Of a stretch of DNA of 9,467 nt, positions 1-5,994 are shown piece by piece. The first letter of the stretch is position 1; each line of letters starts with the position of its first letter. This stretch comes from Actinomycetes bacterium (GTDB lineage Bacteria > Actinomycetota > Acidimicrobiia > Acidimicrobiales > Microtrichaceae): NCBI GenBank assembly GCA_023423475.1, contig JAFAFN010000365.1, positions 1-9,467 of the forward strand, read 5' to 3'. Made by a program: the position numbers and the translations under genes. The notes beneath the pieces are model-generated. The model did not search any database and was not told where the DNA came from. It saw only the letters and a program-made list of their open reading frames with translations.

Positions 1-199
1 CGGCGAACAGGATCGGGATGTAGAAGAGGTGCGGCGGAACCACCGACGCCCCGCCGCTCAGGGTGGAGAAGAGCCAGGCGAGCGCCAGGCCGGTGACGAT
101 GAGTGCCACGCCGTACTCGCCGGAGACGTGGAGGACGACTGCGAGCGCGCGACCGCTGAGCGCGGTCCCGGTGCGCGTTCGTTCGGATCGTTCGCCCAT
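1..199 (-). CDS. N-terminus of a membrane protein, cut by the window edge
   Basis: Reading the minus strand from an ATG at 199-197 gives 66 uninterrupted codons that run off the left edge, so the gene is partial. The product starts MGERSERTRTG, a charged cytoplasmic tail. About residues 17-45 then form one or more hydrophobic segments (VSGEYGVALIVTGLALAWLF), followed by PPHLFYIPILFA, which begins another hydrophobic stretch. The 'LFYIPILFA' signature is common in the membrane sensor part of bacterial diguanylate cyclases, HD-GYP proteins and sensor kinases, but the output domain lies outside the window, so function is not assigned. Only a run of G just before the ATG could serve as a ribosome binding site. 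The frame stays open further upstream, so the start is not certain. No frame on the other strand looks as protein-like here. Confidence 0.5.
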   Translation of the reverse strand, partial: MGERSERTRTGTALSGRALAVVLHVSGEYGVALIVTGLALAWLFSTLSGGASVVPPHLFYIPILFA

Positions 200-265
200 C
201 CCCCAGAAGTCGGCTCGTTGGCGCAACAACTTGAGGGTTGAGCGGTGGGTGCCGGGATCGTCGGT

Positions 266-294
266 CCACCGCCCGGCGGCAGGTCAGGCGGTGG
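266..294 (-). terminator. GC-rich hairpin at the end of the small YbjQ/RcsF-like gene
   Basis: CCACCGCC at 266-273 pairs perfectly with GGCGGTGG at 287-294 around a 13-nt loop that contains the stop codon of the minus-strand gene at 284-559. It could act as a terminator or mRNA-stabilising hairpin, but there is no U-tract, so intrinsic termination is doubtful. Confidence 0.25.
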
Positions 295-559
295 CGCCGG
301 GTTCCAGGATGACCGCCTCGCCCGTCGCGGTCAGGGCCTTCCACGACATCGCCGAGACGCCACGGGCGTACTCGACGTTGATCACGGCCGTCGCCCCCTG
401 CTTCGAGGCCTGCTCGCGGAGCTTGACGTTGACGGCCTCGACGGTCGGCGCCTTCGACAACGCCGTCTTCGCGCCGACCTTCACCTTGATCGGTCCGACC
501 GAGGTGTACGCCCGATCTGGCGGTCCTTCGTAGATCTCGACACTCTCTGCGCCCGCCAT
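284..559 (-). CDS. Small YbjQ/RcsF-like alpha/beta protein of unknown function (91 aa)
   Basis: The start is the ATG at 559-557 because GAGGAG lies 6 nt upstream on the minus strand, a near-ideal ribosome binding site. A longer in-frame reading to 667 has low-complexity basic sequence and no such site. The 91-aa product begins MAGAESVEIYEGPPDRAYT and contains KLREQASKQGATAVINVEY at about residues 46-64. The combination 'helix, then GA-x-AVINV strand' is typical of small proteins with the YbjQ (UPF0145), RcsF or DUF4156 type fold. No signal peptide, lipobox or membrane segment is visible, so it should be cytoplasmic. No biochemical role can be read from the sequence. It is transcribed toward the membrane-protein gene at the left edge, about 85 bp away, but has its own translation signal. 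Family assignment is by motif recall only. Confidence 0.75.
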   Translation of the reverse strand: MAGAESVEIYEGPPDRAYTSVGPIKVKVGAKTALSKAPTVEAVNVKLREQASKQGATAVINVEYARGVSAMSWKALTATGEAVILEPGATA

Positions 560-866
560 GGCAACTCCTCGGTGAAGGCGCTCTGGGATCGAGCGCCGAG
601 ATGGACGCTCGGACGCTACCGGTCCGGCAGCGTTCGGCTCCGTCGCCCTCGCCGACTGGTCTGTCAAGAATGTTCACACGTCTCTTCGTCGTGCCGATGG
701 CCTCACCCGCGCCCATCACCGCGACGTCGAGCACGAAGGCGGTCTCGCAGTTCGAGCTCGAGTGCAACGGCGCCGGGGGCGGCCCGATGATCGGCGGCCA
801 GACCAGCTGAGCGACGCACGTGTCGTGACGACCTCGACCGTGACACTCGCGCCGTAGCCTCGTGGT
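560..866. other. Divergent intergenic region, no convincing gene
   Basis: About 300 bp separate the minus-strand gene ending its 5' end at 559 from the plus-strand TfoX-type gene at 867. Short open frames exist on both strands (for example 601-810 plus), but they are rich in Arg, Pro and Ser, lack ribosome binding sites and match nothing I recognise. The stretch should hold the promoters of both flanking genes. A minus-strand TAGCGT at 613-618 is a possible -10 for the left gene, without a good -35. Confidence 0.5.
834..860 (+). promoter_or_regulatory. Possible promoter of the TfoX-type gene, implying a leaderless mRNA
   Basis: TAGCCT at 855-860 fits the actinobacterial TAnnnT -10 pattern and ends 6 nt before the GTG at 867, so transcription would start at or next to the start codon. 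A weak -35-like TCGACC lies at 834-839 with a short 15-bp spacer. No Shine-Dalgarno sequence is present before this GTG, which fits a leaderless transcript, but the -35 match is poor. Confidence 0.25.
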
Positions 867-1205
867 GTGGCCTACGACGAGGATCTGGCGGAGCGCATCC
901 GGGACTTGTTGTTCGCTGAACCCGAGCTGACGGAGAAGCGCATGTTCGGCGGACTCGCCTTCCTGCTCGACGGCCACATGGCGGTGGCGGTCAGCGGCCA
1001 GGGCGGCCTCATGGTGCGGGTCGAACGGGACAGGACCGAGCGGCTGATCGCGACCACGAAGGCCGAGCCGATGGTGATGAAGGACCGTCCGGTGAAGGGC
1101 TGGGTGCGGGTGTCCGCCGACCACCTGCGCACGCGCCGACAGCTCGACCGCTGGGTGACGATGGGCGTCGAACGCGCCCACGCCGAGGGTGGCGCACACG
1201 GCTGA
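867..1205 (+). CDS. TfoX N-terminal domain protein (112 aa)
   Basis: The product is a single TfoX/Sxy N-terminal-domain protein. Residues 1-30 give the helix YDEDLAERIRDLL..EPELTEKR, followed by the family hallmark MFGGLAFLLDGHMAVAVS at about 26-43. A strand with LMVRV and a closing GWVRVS...RTRRQLDRWV segment follow. At 112 residues it matches the usual length of stand-alone actinobacterial members and is intact. In Gammaproteobacteria the full TfoX regulates competence, but these single-domain actinobacterial relatives have no established role, so I do not assign one. The GTG at 867 is chosen because conserved residues begin at once and nothing upstream in frame fits. No ribosome binding site is evident (see the promoter at 834-860). 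It is convergent with the decayed fic gene. Confidence 0.85.
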   Translation: MAYDEDLAERIRDLLFAEPELTEKRMFGGLAFLLDGHMAVAVSGQGGLMVRVERDRTERLIATTKAEPMVMKDRPVKGWVRVSADHLRTRRQLDRWVTMGVERAHAEGGAHG

Positions 1206-1212
1206 CGGGAGT

Positions 1213-1255
1213 GGGGTCGGCACTGTCGCCCGCTTGCTGCGTGTGGGCCGACCCC
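1213..1255. terminator. Perfect 9-bp hairpin between convergent genes
   Basis: GGGGTCGGC at 1213-1221 is the exact reverse complement of GCCGACCCC at 1247-1255, with a 25-nt loop. It begins 8 bases after the TfoX-type stop codon. The fic remnant converges on it from the right. A GGA/TCC extension with one or two bulged bases lengthens the stem. There is no T-run on either side. The position suits a bidirectional terminator, but the large loop and missing U-tract keep confidence low. Confidence 0.4.
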
Positions 1256-1327
1256 TCCGAGCTCGCGACCCCGGCTACCCAGATCCTCTTCCATCTCAAG
1301 CTCAAAGTACCGACCTTGGCGAACGGC

Positions 1328-2103
1328 TCAGCTGAAGGGAAGCTCCGGATGGACGGTCGATTCTTCGATCGGAATCGGCCCGTAGACAGCTTCGAAGATC
1401 ACTCCTGCTTCGTAGACGCGCCCACGGGTTCGGCCGGTGATCTCGGTCAGGTCACCACGCTCCACGAGCGCGTCGATCGCTGCCTGCGCGGTTGGTCGCG
1501 TAACCTCGATCATCGCTTCGACGCGCGCGGCGGTGACGACAGGTGTGGCGAAGAGCCGCTCCGCAAGGCGGATCGCGGAGTTCGGCCGGCCTCGTCGAGC
1601 AGCTGGTTGCGGAGCTGGTGCTGCAGCTCGACCAGGCGGACCGTGCGCTCCTCGGAGTCGCGAGCCTGTTGACGGACACCACGAAGGAAGAAGGCGACCC
1701 ATGGCATGAGGTCGCCGCGTTGGCTGGTGATCAACAGGTGGTCGTAGTACTCGCTGCGGTGCTGCTCGAAGAACGCGGAGAGGTACAGCAGCGGCCGGGG
1801 CAGCGCGTCGCGCAGCACGAGCATCAGCGGGATCATCAGTCGTCCGATGCGACCGTTGCCGTCGAGGAACGGATGGATCACCTCGAACTGGTAGTGCGCG
1901 ATCGCCAGCTGCACGAGCAGTGGGAGGTCGGTCTCGTGGAGGAACTTCTCCAAGTCGCTGAGCGCGTCGCGCATGTCGTCGGGTGGCGGAGGCACAAAGA
2001 CGGCATCGTCGAGCGTGGCACCCCCGAGCCACACCGGGCTCCTGCGTAGCTCGCCCAGTCGCCGGTGCTGGCCGCGTGCTCCTTGGAGGAGCAACTCATG
2101 CAC
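1328..2103 (-). pseudogene. fic: Fic-family protein remnant: 5' truncated and frameshifted
   Basis: Fic proteins transfer AMP or another phosphate-containing group to hydroxyl side chains of target proteins. The remnant starts around 2103 in mid-domain (HELLLQGARGQHRRLGELR, then GATLDDAVFVPPPP) and continues through the catalytic loop HPFLDGNGRIGR, an exact HxFx(D/E)GNGRxxR match at about 1835-1875. It goes on to PWVAFFLRGVRQQARDSEE. Near 1583-1590, in GGCCGGCC, the frame breaks. Adding one base there restores a C-terminal winged-helix segment (LAERLFATPVVTAARVEAM...TEITGRTRGRVYEA) ending at a TGA at 1328. Roughly the first 110 residues of a normal Fic_N-Fic protein are absent. That lost region is where class II Fic proteins carry their inhibitory helix. 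A GTG at 2103-2101 is in frame but has no ribosome binding site. The upstream neighbour is spliced directly onto it. I judge it non-functional unless the frameshift is a sequencing error. Confidence 0.85.
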
Positions 2104-2572
2104 ACGGCCTGCCCCGTCCGGTTCTGGAACAGGTCCTGCCAAGCGGTTCCTTCTTCCTCGGCTTCCCCAAGGATCGCCGGGTCGACGGCGGTTGCCGCTT
2201 GATCCTCGACGGTCGCGGTCGACAGCCCGGGATCGTCGGCAGGTGTCTCGTCCGCTTCCGAGGCGGCGATGTCCTCCGCTCGCCAGCGTGCGACGAACTC
2301 GTCGAAATCTGATCGAAGCTCCGGTAGGTCCATCGTGACCTTGCCCGACTCGAGATGATGCGACCGACCTTCGTCCCAGCGGCGTCGGTGACGTAGAGCA
2401 TGTCGTGGGAGTAGACGCGCCTCCGCTCGGCTGGGAACGCCGGCGCCGGAACCGCATCTGCCGACGGCACGGGTGCTACGTGGTCCGTCCAGGCGGAGCC
2501 GTCCCACCAGCGCAGCTGGCTCCCGCCCGTGTCCGGGTACCATCCGGCCGGCGCCGGCTCGTGTTCTGCCAT
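2104..2572 (-). pseudogene. DUF2510 protein remnant, frameshifted and 3' truncated
   Basis: The ATG at 2572-2570 is preceded at 8 nt by GGGGAGGG, a strong ribosome binding site, so the start is well supported. Residues 7-30 are a clear DUF2510 domain (AGWYPDTGGSQLRWWDGSAW), a short module found at the N-termini of many actinobacterial proteins of mixed function. A strand-rich part follows (VYSHDMLYVTDAAGTKVGRI). At about 2345-2358 the frame breaks and the likely continuation GKVTMDLPELRSDFDEFV resumes one frame away. It runs to WQDLFQNRTGQAV, where the sequence abuts the fic remnant at about 2095-2115. Some DUF2510 proteins continue into a NERD nuclease-related domain, and the 'NR-x-GQA' ending would suit the segment before such a domain. 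That is a guess, as no nuclease residues remain. Confidence 0.65.
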
Positions 2573-2647
2573 CGTCGATGCCCTCCCCATCGTGACGGCC
2601 GCTCTCCCTGCGGGCACACTGCGCCGTCGCAGCGGCGCTCGATGAGG

Positions 2648-3565
2648 CAGTCGGCTGAACGCTCGCGTTGCGCTCGACGGGTGCAGCGGCTTCAGCCCAC
2701 CCGGCTCGGGTGCCAACACGTGCGCGTCGTCGCTCAGCTCGATGCCGCAGAGCGCGCACGCCTTGGCGTGGCGGTCCCGGTGATCGAGCAGCCAGTCGAG
2801 CACGAACAACGACAGCGTGACCGTGCGGTGCCGGTGGGTCTTGGTGTCCTTCTCGTAGACGACGTTGGTCTCGCCGATCGCCGCCTTGATCCGCGACATT
2901 CCCGAGTCGACGTCGAGGTGTCGCCACCGCAGCGCGCACAGCTCACCTCGACGCGCGCCGGTGACGGCTGCGAGCACGATCAGCGTCGCGGGCGTCGGGT
3001 TCACCTTCACGGCCCCGTCGATCATCGATCTCGCCACGTCGATCGGCACCGGCTACGGGTTCGAGGTGTGCTGCCGAGGAGGACGCGCATCGCGCCCGAC
3101 GTTGACCGCGACCCATCCCCATCGCTTCGCCTGGTCGAGCACGCGGCACAACAGCACGTGACAGCCCCGCACCGTCGAGCGTGAGTAGCCGGCTGCGACC
3201 AGCGCGCCGTAAAAGCGGTCGAGGTGCTCTGCGGTCAGAGTGGGATAGCCGACGTGAGCCGAGCGCCGGCAGGACGTGGCACTCGGCCGAGGTCCGGTAG
3301 TTGCGCAACGTCGTCGGCTCGAGCCCTTCGAGCTCGGCCTGGCGCAGCCCTGCCTCGACCGCGTGCGCGACGGTGCGCTGGCCGACCGACACCTGACCAC
3401 GGGCCGACTTGGTGATCAGCTCGGCCAACGCGACGTCGGCCTGGCGGGAGGTGCCGTGGAAGGTCACCGACTTCTGTTGACGCTGCGCGTCAACGGGTCC
3501 TCGCCTGCGTCGACGCGCAGCTCCCAGGTCCCCGGCCGTCGTCCCTTGCGCTTGCTGCCCTGCAT
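2648..3565 (-). pseudogene. int: Tyrosine recombinase remnant int1, multiply disabled
   Basis: Joined across frames, this reads as the first three quarters of a site-specific tyrosine recombinase. The ATG at 3565-3563 opens MQGSKRKGRRPGTWELRVDAG, the N-terminal arm-binding domain. A frameshift near 3490 leads to QKSVTFHGTSRQADVALAEL and the core-binding SAM-like domain (EPTTLRNY...). A second frameshift near 3241-3247 (a GGG run) returns to the first frame at TLTAEHLDRFYGALVAAGYS. An in-frame TAG at 3055-3053 interrupts the linker. Then comes catalytic box I, VTGARRGELCALRW, with its arginine, and the beta-hairpin lysine region TKTHRHRTVTLS. Similarity stops at about 2648, before the HxxR, H/W and tyrosine of box II, so even the repaired protein would be inactive. 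It is oriented as expected for an integrase beside its att core, 150 bp away. Confidence 0.85.
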
Positions 3566-3712
3566 CTCGTGTCTCTGCTCTCCCAGGAGCGGAGTCGTCG
3601 GTGACCGTCCCCCGAGTGCAGAGCCGTGAGACACGGTGACGGTCGGGGCTGAACACCAACCTGACCACGTGCGGAGAACCCTGCAATTCCGGGGGTTTCG
3701 GCGGGTCTGAAC
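3566..3712. other. Leader of int1 up to the att core, with one GTGAGAC motif
   Basis: This is non-coding sequence between the int1 start and the tRNA-like core. It holds CCGTGAGACACGG at 3624-3636, almost identical to CCGTGAGACGCGG at 7640-7652 on the far side of the second core. Flanking GACCGTC (3603-3609) and GACGGTC (3638-3644) are inverted around it. By position it should contain the int1 promoter and possibly integrase or excisionase binding sites. No protein-like frame was found. Confidence 0.4.
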
Positions 3713-3760
3713 AGAGCCCGACAGGAGAATCGAACTCCTGACCTGCTGTTTACAAGGCGT
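3713..3760 (-). repeat. att core A: 3' half of tRNA-Thr(UGU), left end of element
   Basis: Read on the minus strand, 3756-3750 is an anticodon loop CTTGTAA (anticodon TGT). It is followed by the 3' anticodon-stem strand ACAGC, a 5-nt variable loop and a T-arm AGGAG/TTCGATT/CTCCT with a perfect stem. A 3' acceptor strand GTCGGGC and discriminator T at 3715 complete it. No D-arm or 5' acceptor is present at 3761-3830, so this is a displaced 3' half, not a working tRNA. It matches 7478-7525 in the same orientation: a 34-bp identical block (3723-3756) plus flanks, two mismatches in 48 bp. Identity begins exactly at the first base of the anticodon loop, as expected for a tRNA-targeting integrase. 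Confidence 0.8.
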
Positions 3761-3852
3761 CCTTGGACCGTCCACACTGTGAGGCTGCGGCGACTGTAGC
3801 CTCAAAGGTCTCGCGTCCACGCCGTGCCCCTCGATCCAGCCAATTCGCCACC

Positions 3853-3874
3853 GCGGATTAGCAAGGGATTAGCA
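3853..3874 (+). repeat. Arm-type site pair (tandem GATTAGCA), left copy
   Basis: A 22-bp block, identical to 7410-7431, contains GATTAGCA twice in direct orientation (3856-3863 region and 3867-3874) separated by AGG. It lies about 96 bp to the right of core A, just inside the element and before the abiEii stop. Short tandem direct repeats at this distance from a core are what arm-binding domains of tyrosine integrases recognise, so I infer arm-type sites. Confidence 0.55.
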
Positions 3875-3914
3875 GGCCCGAGCCCGTCACGGGGAGGTGC
3901 AACCAGTGTTGAGC

Positions 3915-3926
3915 CTCCGGCCGGAG
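3915..3926. terminator. Palindrome CTCCGGCCGGAG directly after the abiEii stop
   Basis: A perfect 12-bp palindrome abuts the TAG stop of abiEii on its downstream side. As RNA it could fold only as a short 4-bp stem with a CG-rich 4-base loop. No U-run follows. It might be a weak terminator or a protein-binding site, or chance in GC-rich DNA. Confidence 0.25.
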
Positions 3927-4844
3927 CTACAAGGAGACCCACCCTCTTGTTGCAGCTCGCCAGGTGAGCCCGGCGGCGGCGCCCTCCAGCGCGGGATCGA
4001 TGAGAGCTGAGGCGAGCTCCTGGGCGGCGTCGACGTCAACGACGTCAGCGCAGTGAGGGACACGCCGAGCCAGCTTCCTATACGCCGGTCCCCACTCGGC
4101 GGGAACGACGAAGTGCTCGATGGGATCCATCCCGCGTCGGCTGATCTCGGTCCTGATGGCCGTCGTGAGGGCTGTCCCGTCGATGTCCTGGGTGACGGCC
4201 AGGACAACGATGTCCACCAGGTCCTTCTCCCGGCTCGACGGTCGGTCGTCGTAGCGCTGCACCGTGGCGCAGACCTTGTCGGCGATCTGATCAACGACCG
4301 GGTACAGGCGGTATACGAACCCCACCAGTCGAGGCAGGTCGAGCGCGCTGGCCGGAGCCGTGATCGTGGGTTCGGCAGTCAGCCCCGCTCCGGTGGAGAG
4401 GTCGACACCGATGCTGCCCTTCTTCTGTGCGCCGATGTAGGTGTCGAACTCGACGCGATAGTCGTCGGTGTAGGGCTGCGCCTCGCCCGCAAGGATCGCT
4501 CGGTGCCCGGTGTAGACGAACCGGAAGTGATCGCCGAGATCGCGTTCCGCCAGACGTCTCAGGTCCTCGACTGCCTCGTCGAACCCGTAGCCACCTCGGT
4601 AGAGATCGATGTCGCGCGTGGCCCTGGTCGAGGCCACTCGGGCGAGCATGCCGGTGCCGCCCTTGAGGACCCATTCGGAATCCGGGCCGTCGGAGAACAC
4701 GCGGCTGAGGAACCGGTTGAAGTACTCCAGCCGGATGCGCTCATTCGTCGTGAGGGTCGGGTCGCCCGTGCTCGCCCGCTTCGCCGCTGCCTTGATGGCG
4801 TCCTCGACTCCCTTGGCGGTCGGGTACGGCTCGGGCTCATCCAC
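3927..4844 (-). CDS. abiEii: AbiEii/AbiGii-family nucleotidyltransferase toxin (305 aa)
   Basis: This is the toxin half of an AbiE type IV toxin-antitoxin/abortive-infection pair. The family belongs to the DNA polymerase beta-like nucleotidyltransferases. Characterised members stop growth, and relatives such as MenT block translation by adding nucleotides to tRNA. Visible motifs are the signature WVLKGGTGMLAR (58-69) followed by TRDIDL (76-81) with paired aspartates D78 and D80, a third acidic position in IGVDLSTG (D148), and the helical DKVCATVQRY...SREKDLVDI block (189-212). All key positions look intact. The GTG at 4844-4842 is preferred because GGAAGG sits 6 nt upstream and it overlaps the abiEi stop by 8 nt (GTGGATGA), indicating translational coupling. 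The stop is at 3927, just before core A and its arm sites. Length is typical for the family. Confidence 0.9.
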   Translation of the reverse strand: MDEPEPYPTAKGVEDAIKAAAKRASTGDPTLTTNERIRLEYFNRFLSRVFSDGPDSEWVLKGGTGMLARVASTRATRDIDLYRGGYGFDEAVEDLRRLAERDLGDHFRFVYTGHRAILAGEAQPYTDDYRVEFDTYIGAQKKGSIGVDLSTGAGLTAEPTITAPASALDLPRLVGFVYRLYPVVDQIADKVCATVQRYDDRPSSREKDLVDIVVLAVTQDIDGTALTTAIRTEISRRGMDPIEHFVVPAEWGPAYRKLARRVPHCADVVDVDAAQELASALIDPALEGAAAGLTWRAATRGWVSL

Positions 4845-5910
4845 GGGTGCCTTCCACCTCGATGTGGCGGGCAGCCTCGATGGCCGTCCTCGCTTGCGGA
4901 AGGTCGACTTCGGCAGCGGCGACCGCCTTCGTGAGTGTGGCCGCCCACTCCTCGCCGAAGGATGCCAGGAGGTCCTGGGTCGGCAGGTCGAGGGAGACCT
5001 GTTCCGCCACCTTGGCGAGTGCCGCTTCGAGCCCGGGTAGCCGCGGTATCTCGATGGATGCGGCGAATGCCTCCAGGGCGGGAGCCAGCGACTCCTGCAC
5101 CGACCGAGCGACGGACTCGCTGAACTCCCGGAGCGCCTCCTGGGTCGCCGGGCCGATGACTGCGTCGGAGAGGTCGACGTGTGAGAAGCGCGACAGGTTG
5201 TCGGCGGCTACGAGGGCGCTCAGCGTGTCCGATGTCGAGATCTCCTTGACGAGGGAGGCGGTGTCGAGACCAGCGAGCGCTGTGAGGTGACGGAGGAGGG
5301 CGTCGCCGTCGTCCTTGCGCAGGTGGTTGCGCGCAGCGAGCGGTGAGAGCAGTTCTGTCAGTCGTTCGGTGTCGAGCCGCCGGCTCTGTGCTGCGTCGCG
5401 CAGCACGTCGGCAACCAGGGTCAGGTCGGTCCGATCCTCGACCAGGTCGGCGATGGTCCGTTCGATCGTGGTCACCGGCAGACCGTGGGCGATCGTGACG
5501 TCGGTGGGTTCGAGCTGGCGCCGGCGGTAGCTGACCCCGCGCCTCTGAGTCTGGCGACGAACAGGCGCGCTGAACTCGTGCCGATCAGCAGGTAGGTCCC
5601 CGACACCGTGCAGCGAGGCCGCCGACGCACCCATCACGACCACGCCGCCCGCGAGGTCCCGAAGGCGTTGTTCGGCGGTGTGCGACGGGTCAGCGGCCAG
5701 CCACGCAGCCCGCAGGCTCTCGAACGCCTCGGAGGGGGCACCAGCGTCGCGATACACCCCTTGCGCCAGCCGCTCGAGGTGACCGGACCGGCAGAGTCGG
5801 GAGAGGTCGAGCCGCGGAACCCCGTGCGCGGCCGCCTGCGCCGTCGTCACCATCCCCCACTGGGATGCCGACAGCTCCTCAAGTAGGCGCATCGCATCAC
5901 GCGACTTCAT
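4837..5910 (-). CDS. abiEi: AbiEi-type antitoxin and repressor with long C-terminal extension (357 aa)
   Basis: The gene directly upstream of abiEii encodes its expected cognate antitoxin, which in studied systems acts as a transcriptional autorepressor through its N-terminal winged helix. Residues 13-53 (QWGMVTTAQAAAHGVPR ... LERLAQGVYR) are the typical AbiEi helix-turn-helix. The central domain follows, with ASLHGVGDLPADRHEFSAP (about 98-116) and HGLPVTTIERTIADLVED (about 142-159). The family-like part ends near residue 210. A further 145 or so residues are predicted mostly helical, Ala/Glu-rich and dotted with LPGLEAALAKVAEQV-type amphipathic stretches. Many AbiEi proteins are around 200-280 residues, so this tail is unusual. 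The ATG at 5910 is preferred because a promoter/operator lies exactly upstream and leaves no room for a Shine-Dalgarno. Expression is probably leaderless and self-repressed. Confidence 0.88.
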   Translation of the reverse strand: MKSRDAMRLLEELSASQWGMVTTAQAAAHGVPRLDLSRLCRSGHLERLAQGVYRDAGAPSEAFESLRAAWLAADPSHTAEQRLRDLAGGVVVMGASAASLHGVGDLPADRHEFSAPVRRQTQRRGVSYRRRQLEPTDVTIAHGLPVTTIERTIADLVEDRTDLTLVADVLRDAAQSRRLDTERLTELLSPLAARNHLRKDDGDALLRHLTALAGLDTASLVKEISTSDTLSALVAADNLSRFSHVDLSDAVIGPATQEALREFSESVARSVQESLAPALEAFAASIEIPRLPGLEAALAKVAEQVSLDLPTQDLLASFGEEWAATLTKAVAAAEVDLPQARTAIEAARHIEVEGTRG

Positions 5911-5911
5911 G

Positions 5912-5946
5912 CTTGGAGTGTAGCCATCAAAAAGCTACATTCCAAG
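5912..5946. promoter_or_regulatory. Probable AbiEi operator: 13-bp inverted repeat
   Basis: CTTGGAGTGTAGC (5912-5924) and GCTACATTCCAAG (5934-5946) are inverted copies with one mismatch, separated by the 9-bp A-rich spacer CATCAAAAA. The right end of the abiEi gene is only 1 bp from the left arm. Characterised AbiEi antitoxins bind inverted repeats at their own promoters, so autoregulation is inferred. The arms cover both the -35 and -10 elements of the promoter at 5917-5945. Confidence 0.75.
5917..5945 (-). promoter_or_regulatory. abiE promoter, likely leaderless
   Basis: On the minus strand TTGGAA (plus positions 5945-5940) is followed after exactly 17 bp by TACACT (5922-5917). The first shares four of six bases with TTGACA and the second fits TAnnnT. 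The -10 ends 6 nt before the ATG at 5910, so the transcript should begin at or one base from the start codon. Both hexamers lie inside the inverted repeat, so a bound repressor would exclude RNA polymerase. Confidence 0.7.
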
Positions 5947-5994
5947 ACTATGAGCGGGTCGAGCGCTTGGGACACTGAGGGGCAGGTCCCTGAG

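Noticed and set aside
601..810. 69-codon plus-strand gene before the TfoX-type gene
   Set aside because: No ribosome binding site, low-complexity composition and no recognisable family.
1878..2939. 353-codon minus-strand open frame as one protein
   Set aside because: It mixes out-of-frame int1, DUF2510 and Fic sequence; only the piece around 2345-2110 is real coding sequence.
1328..3565. All frameshifts being sequencing errors
   Set aside because: Not excluded for single sites, but the truncations of Fic, DUF2510 and int1 cannot be single-base errors, and the flanking genes are free of frameshifts.
3715..3760. tRNA-Tyr identity (anticodon GTA) for the repeat
   Set aside because: That register would require the long variable arm of tRNA-Tyr; the 5-nt variable loop fits the CTTGTAA register with anticodon TGT.
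3713..3830. Complete tRNA-Thr gene
   Set aside because: Only the 3' half from the anticodon loop is present; no D-arm, 5' anticodon stem or 5' acceptor strand is found upstream on the minus strand. The same holds for 7478-7600.
4053..4934. 293-codon plus-strand open frame
   Set aside because: It is antisense to abiEii and abiEi, both strongly supported by motifs, starts and operon structure; long antisense frames are common in GC-rich DNA.
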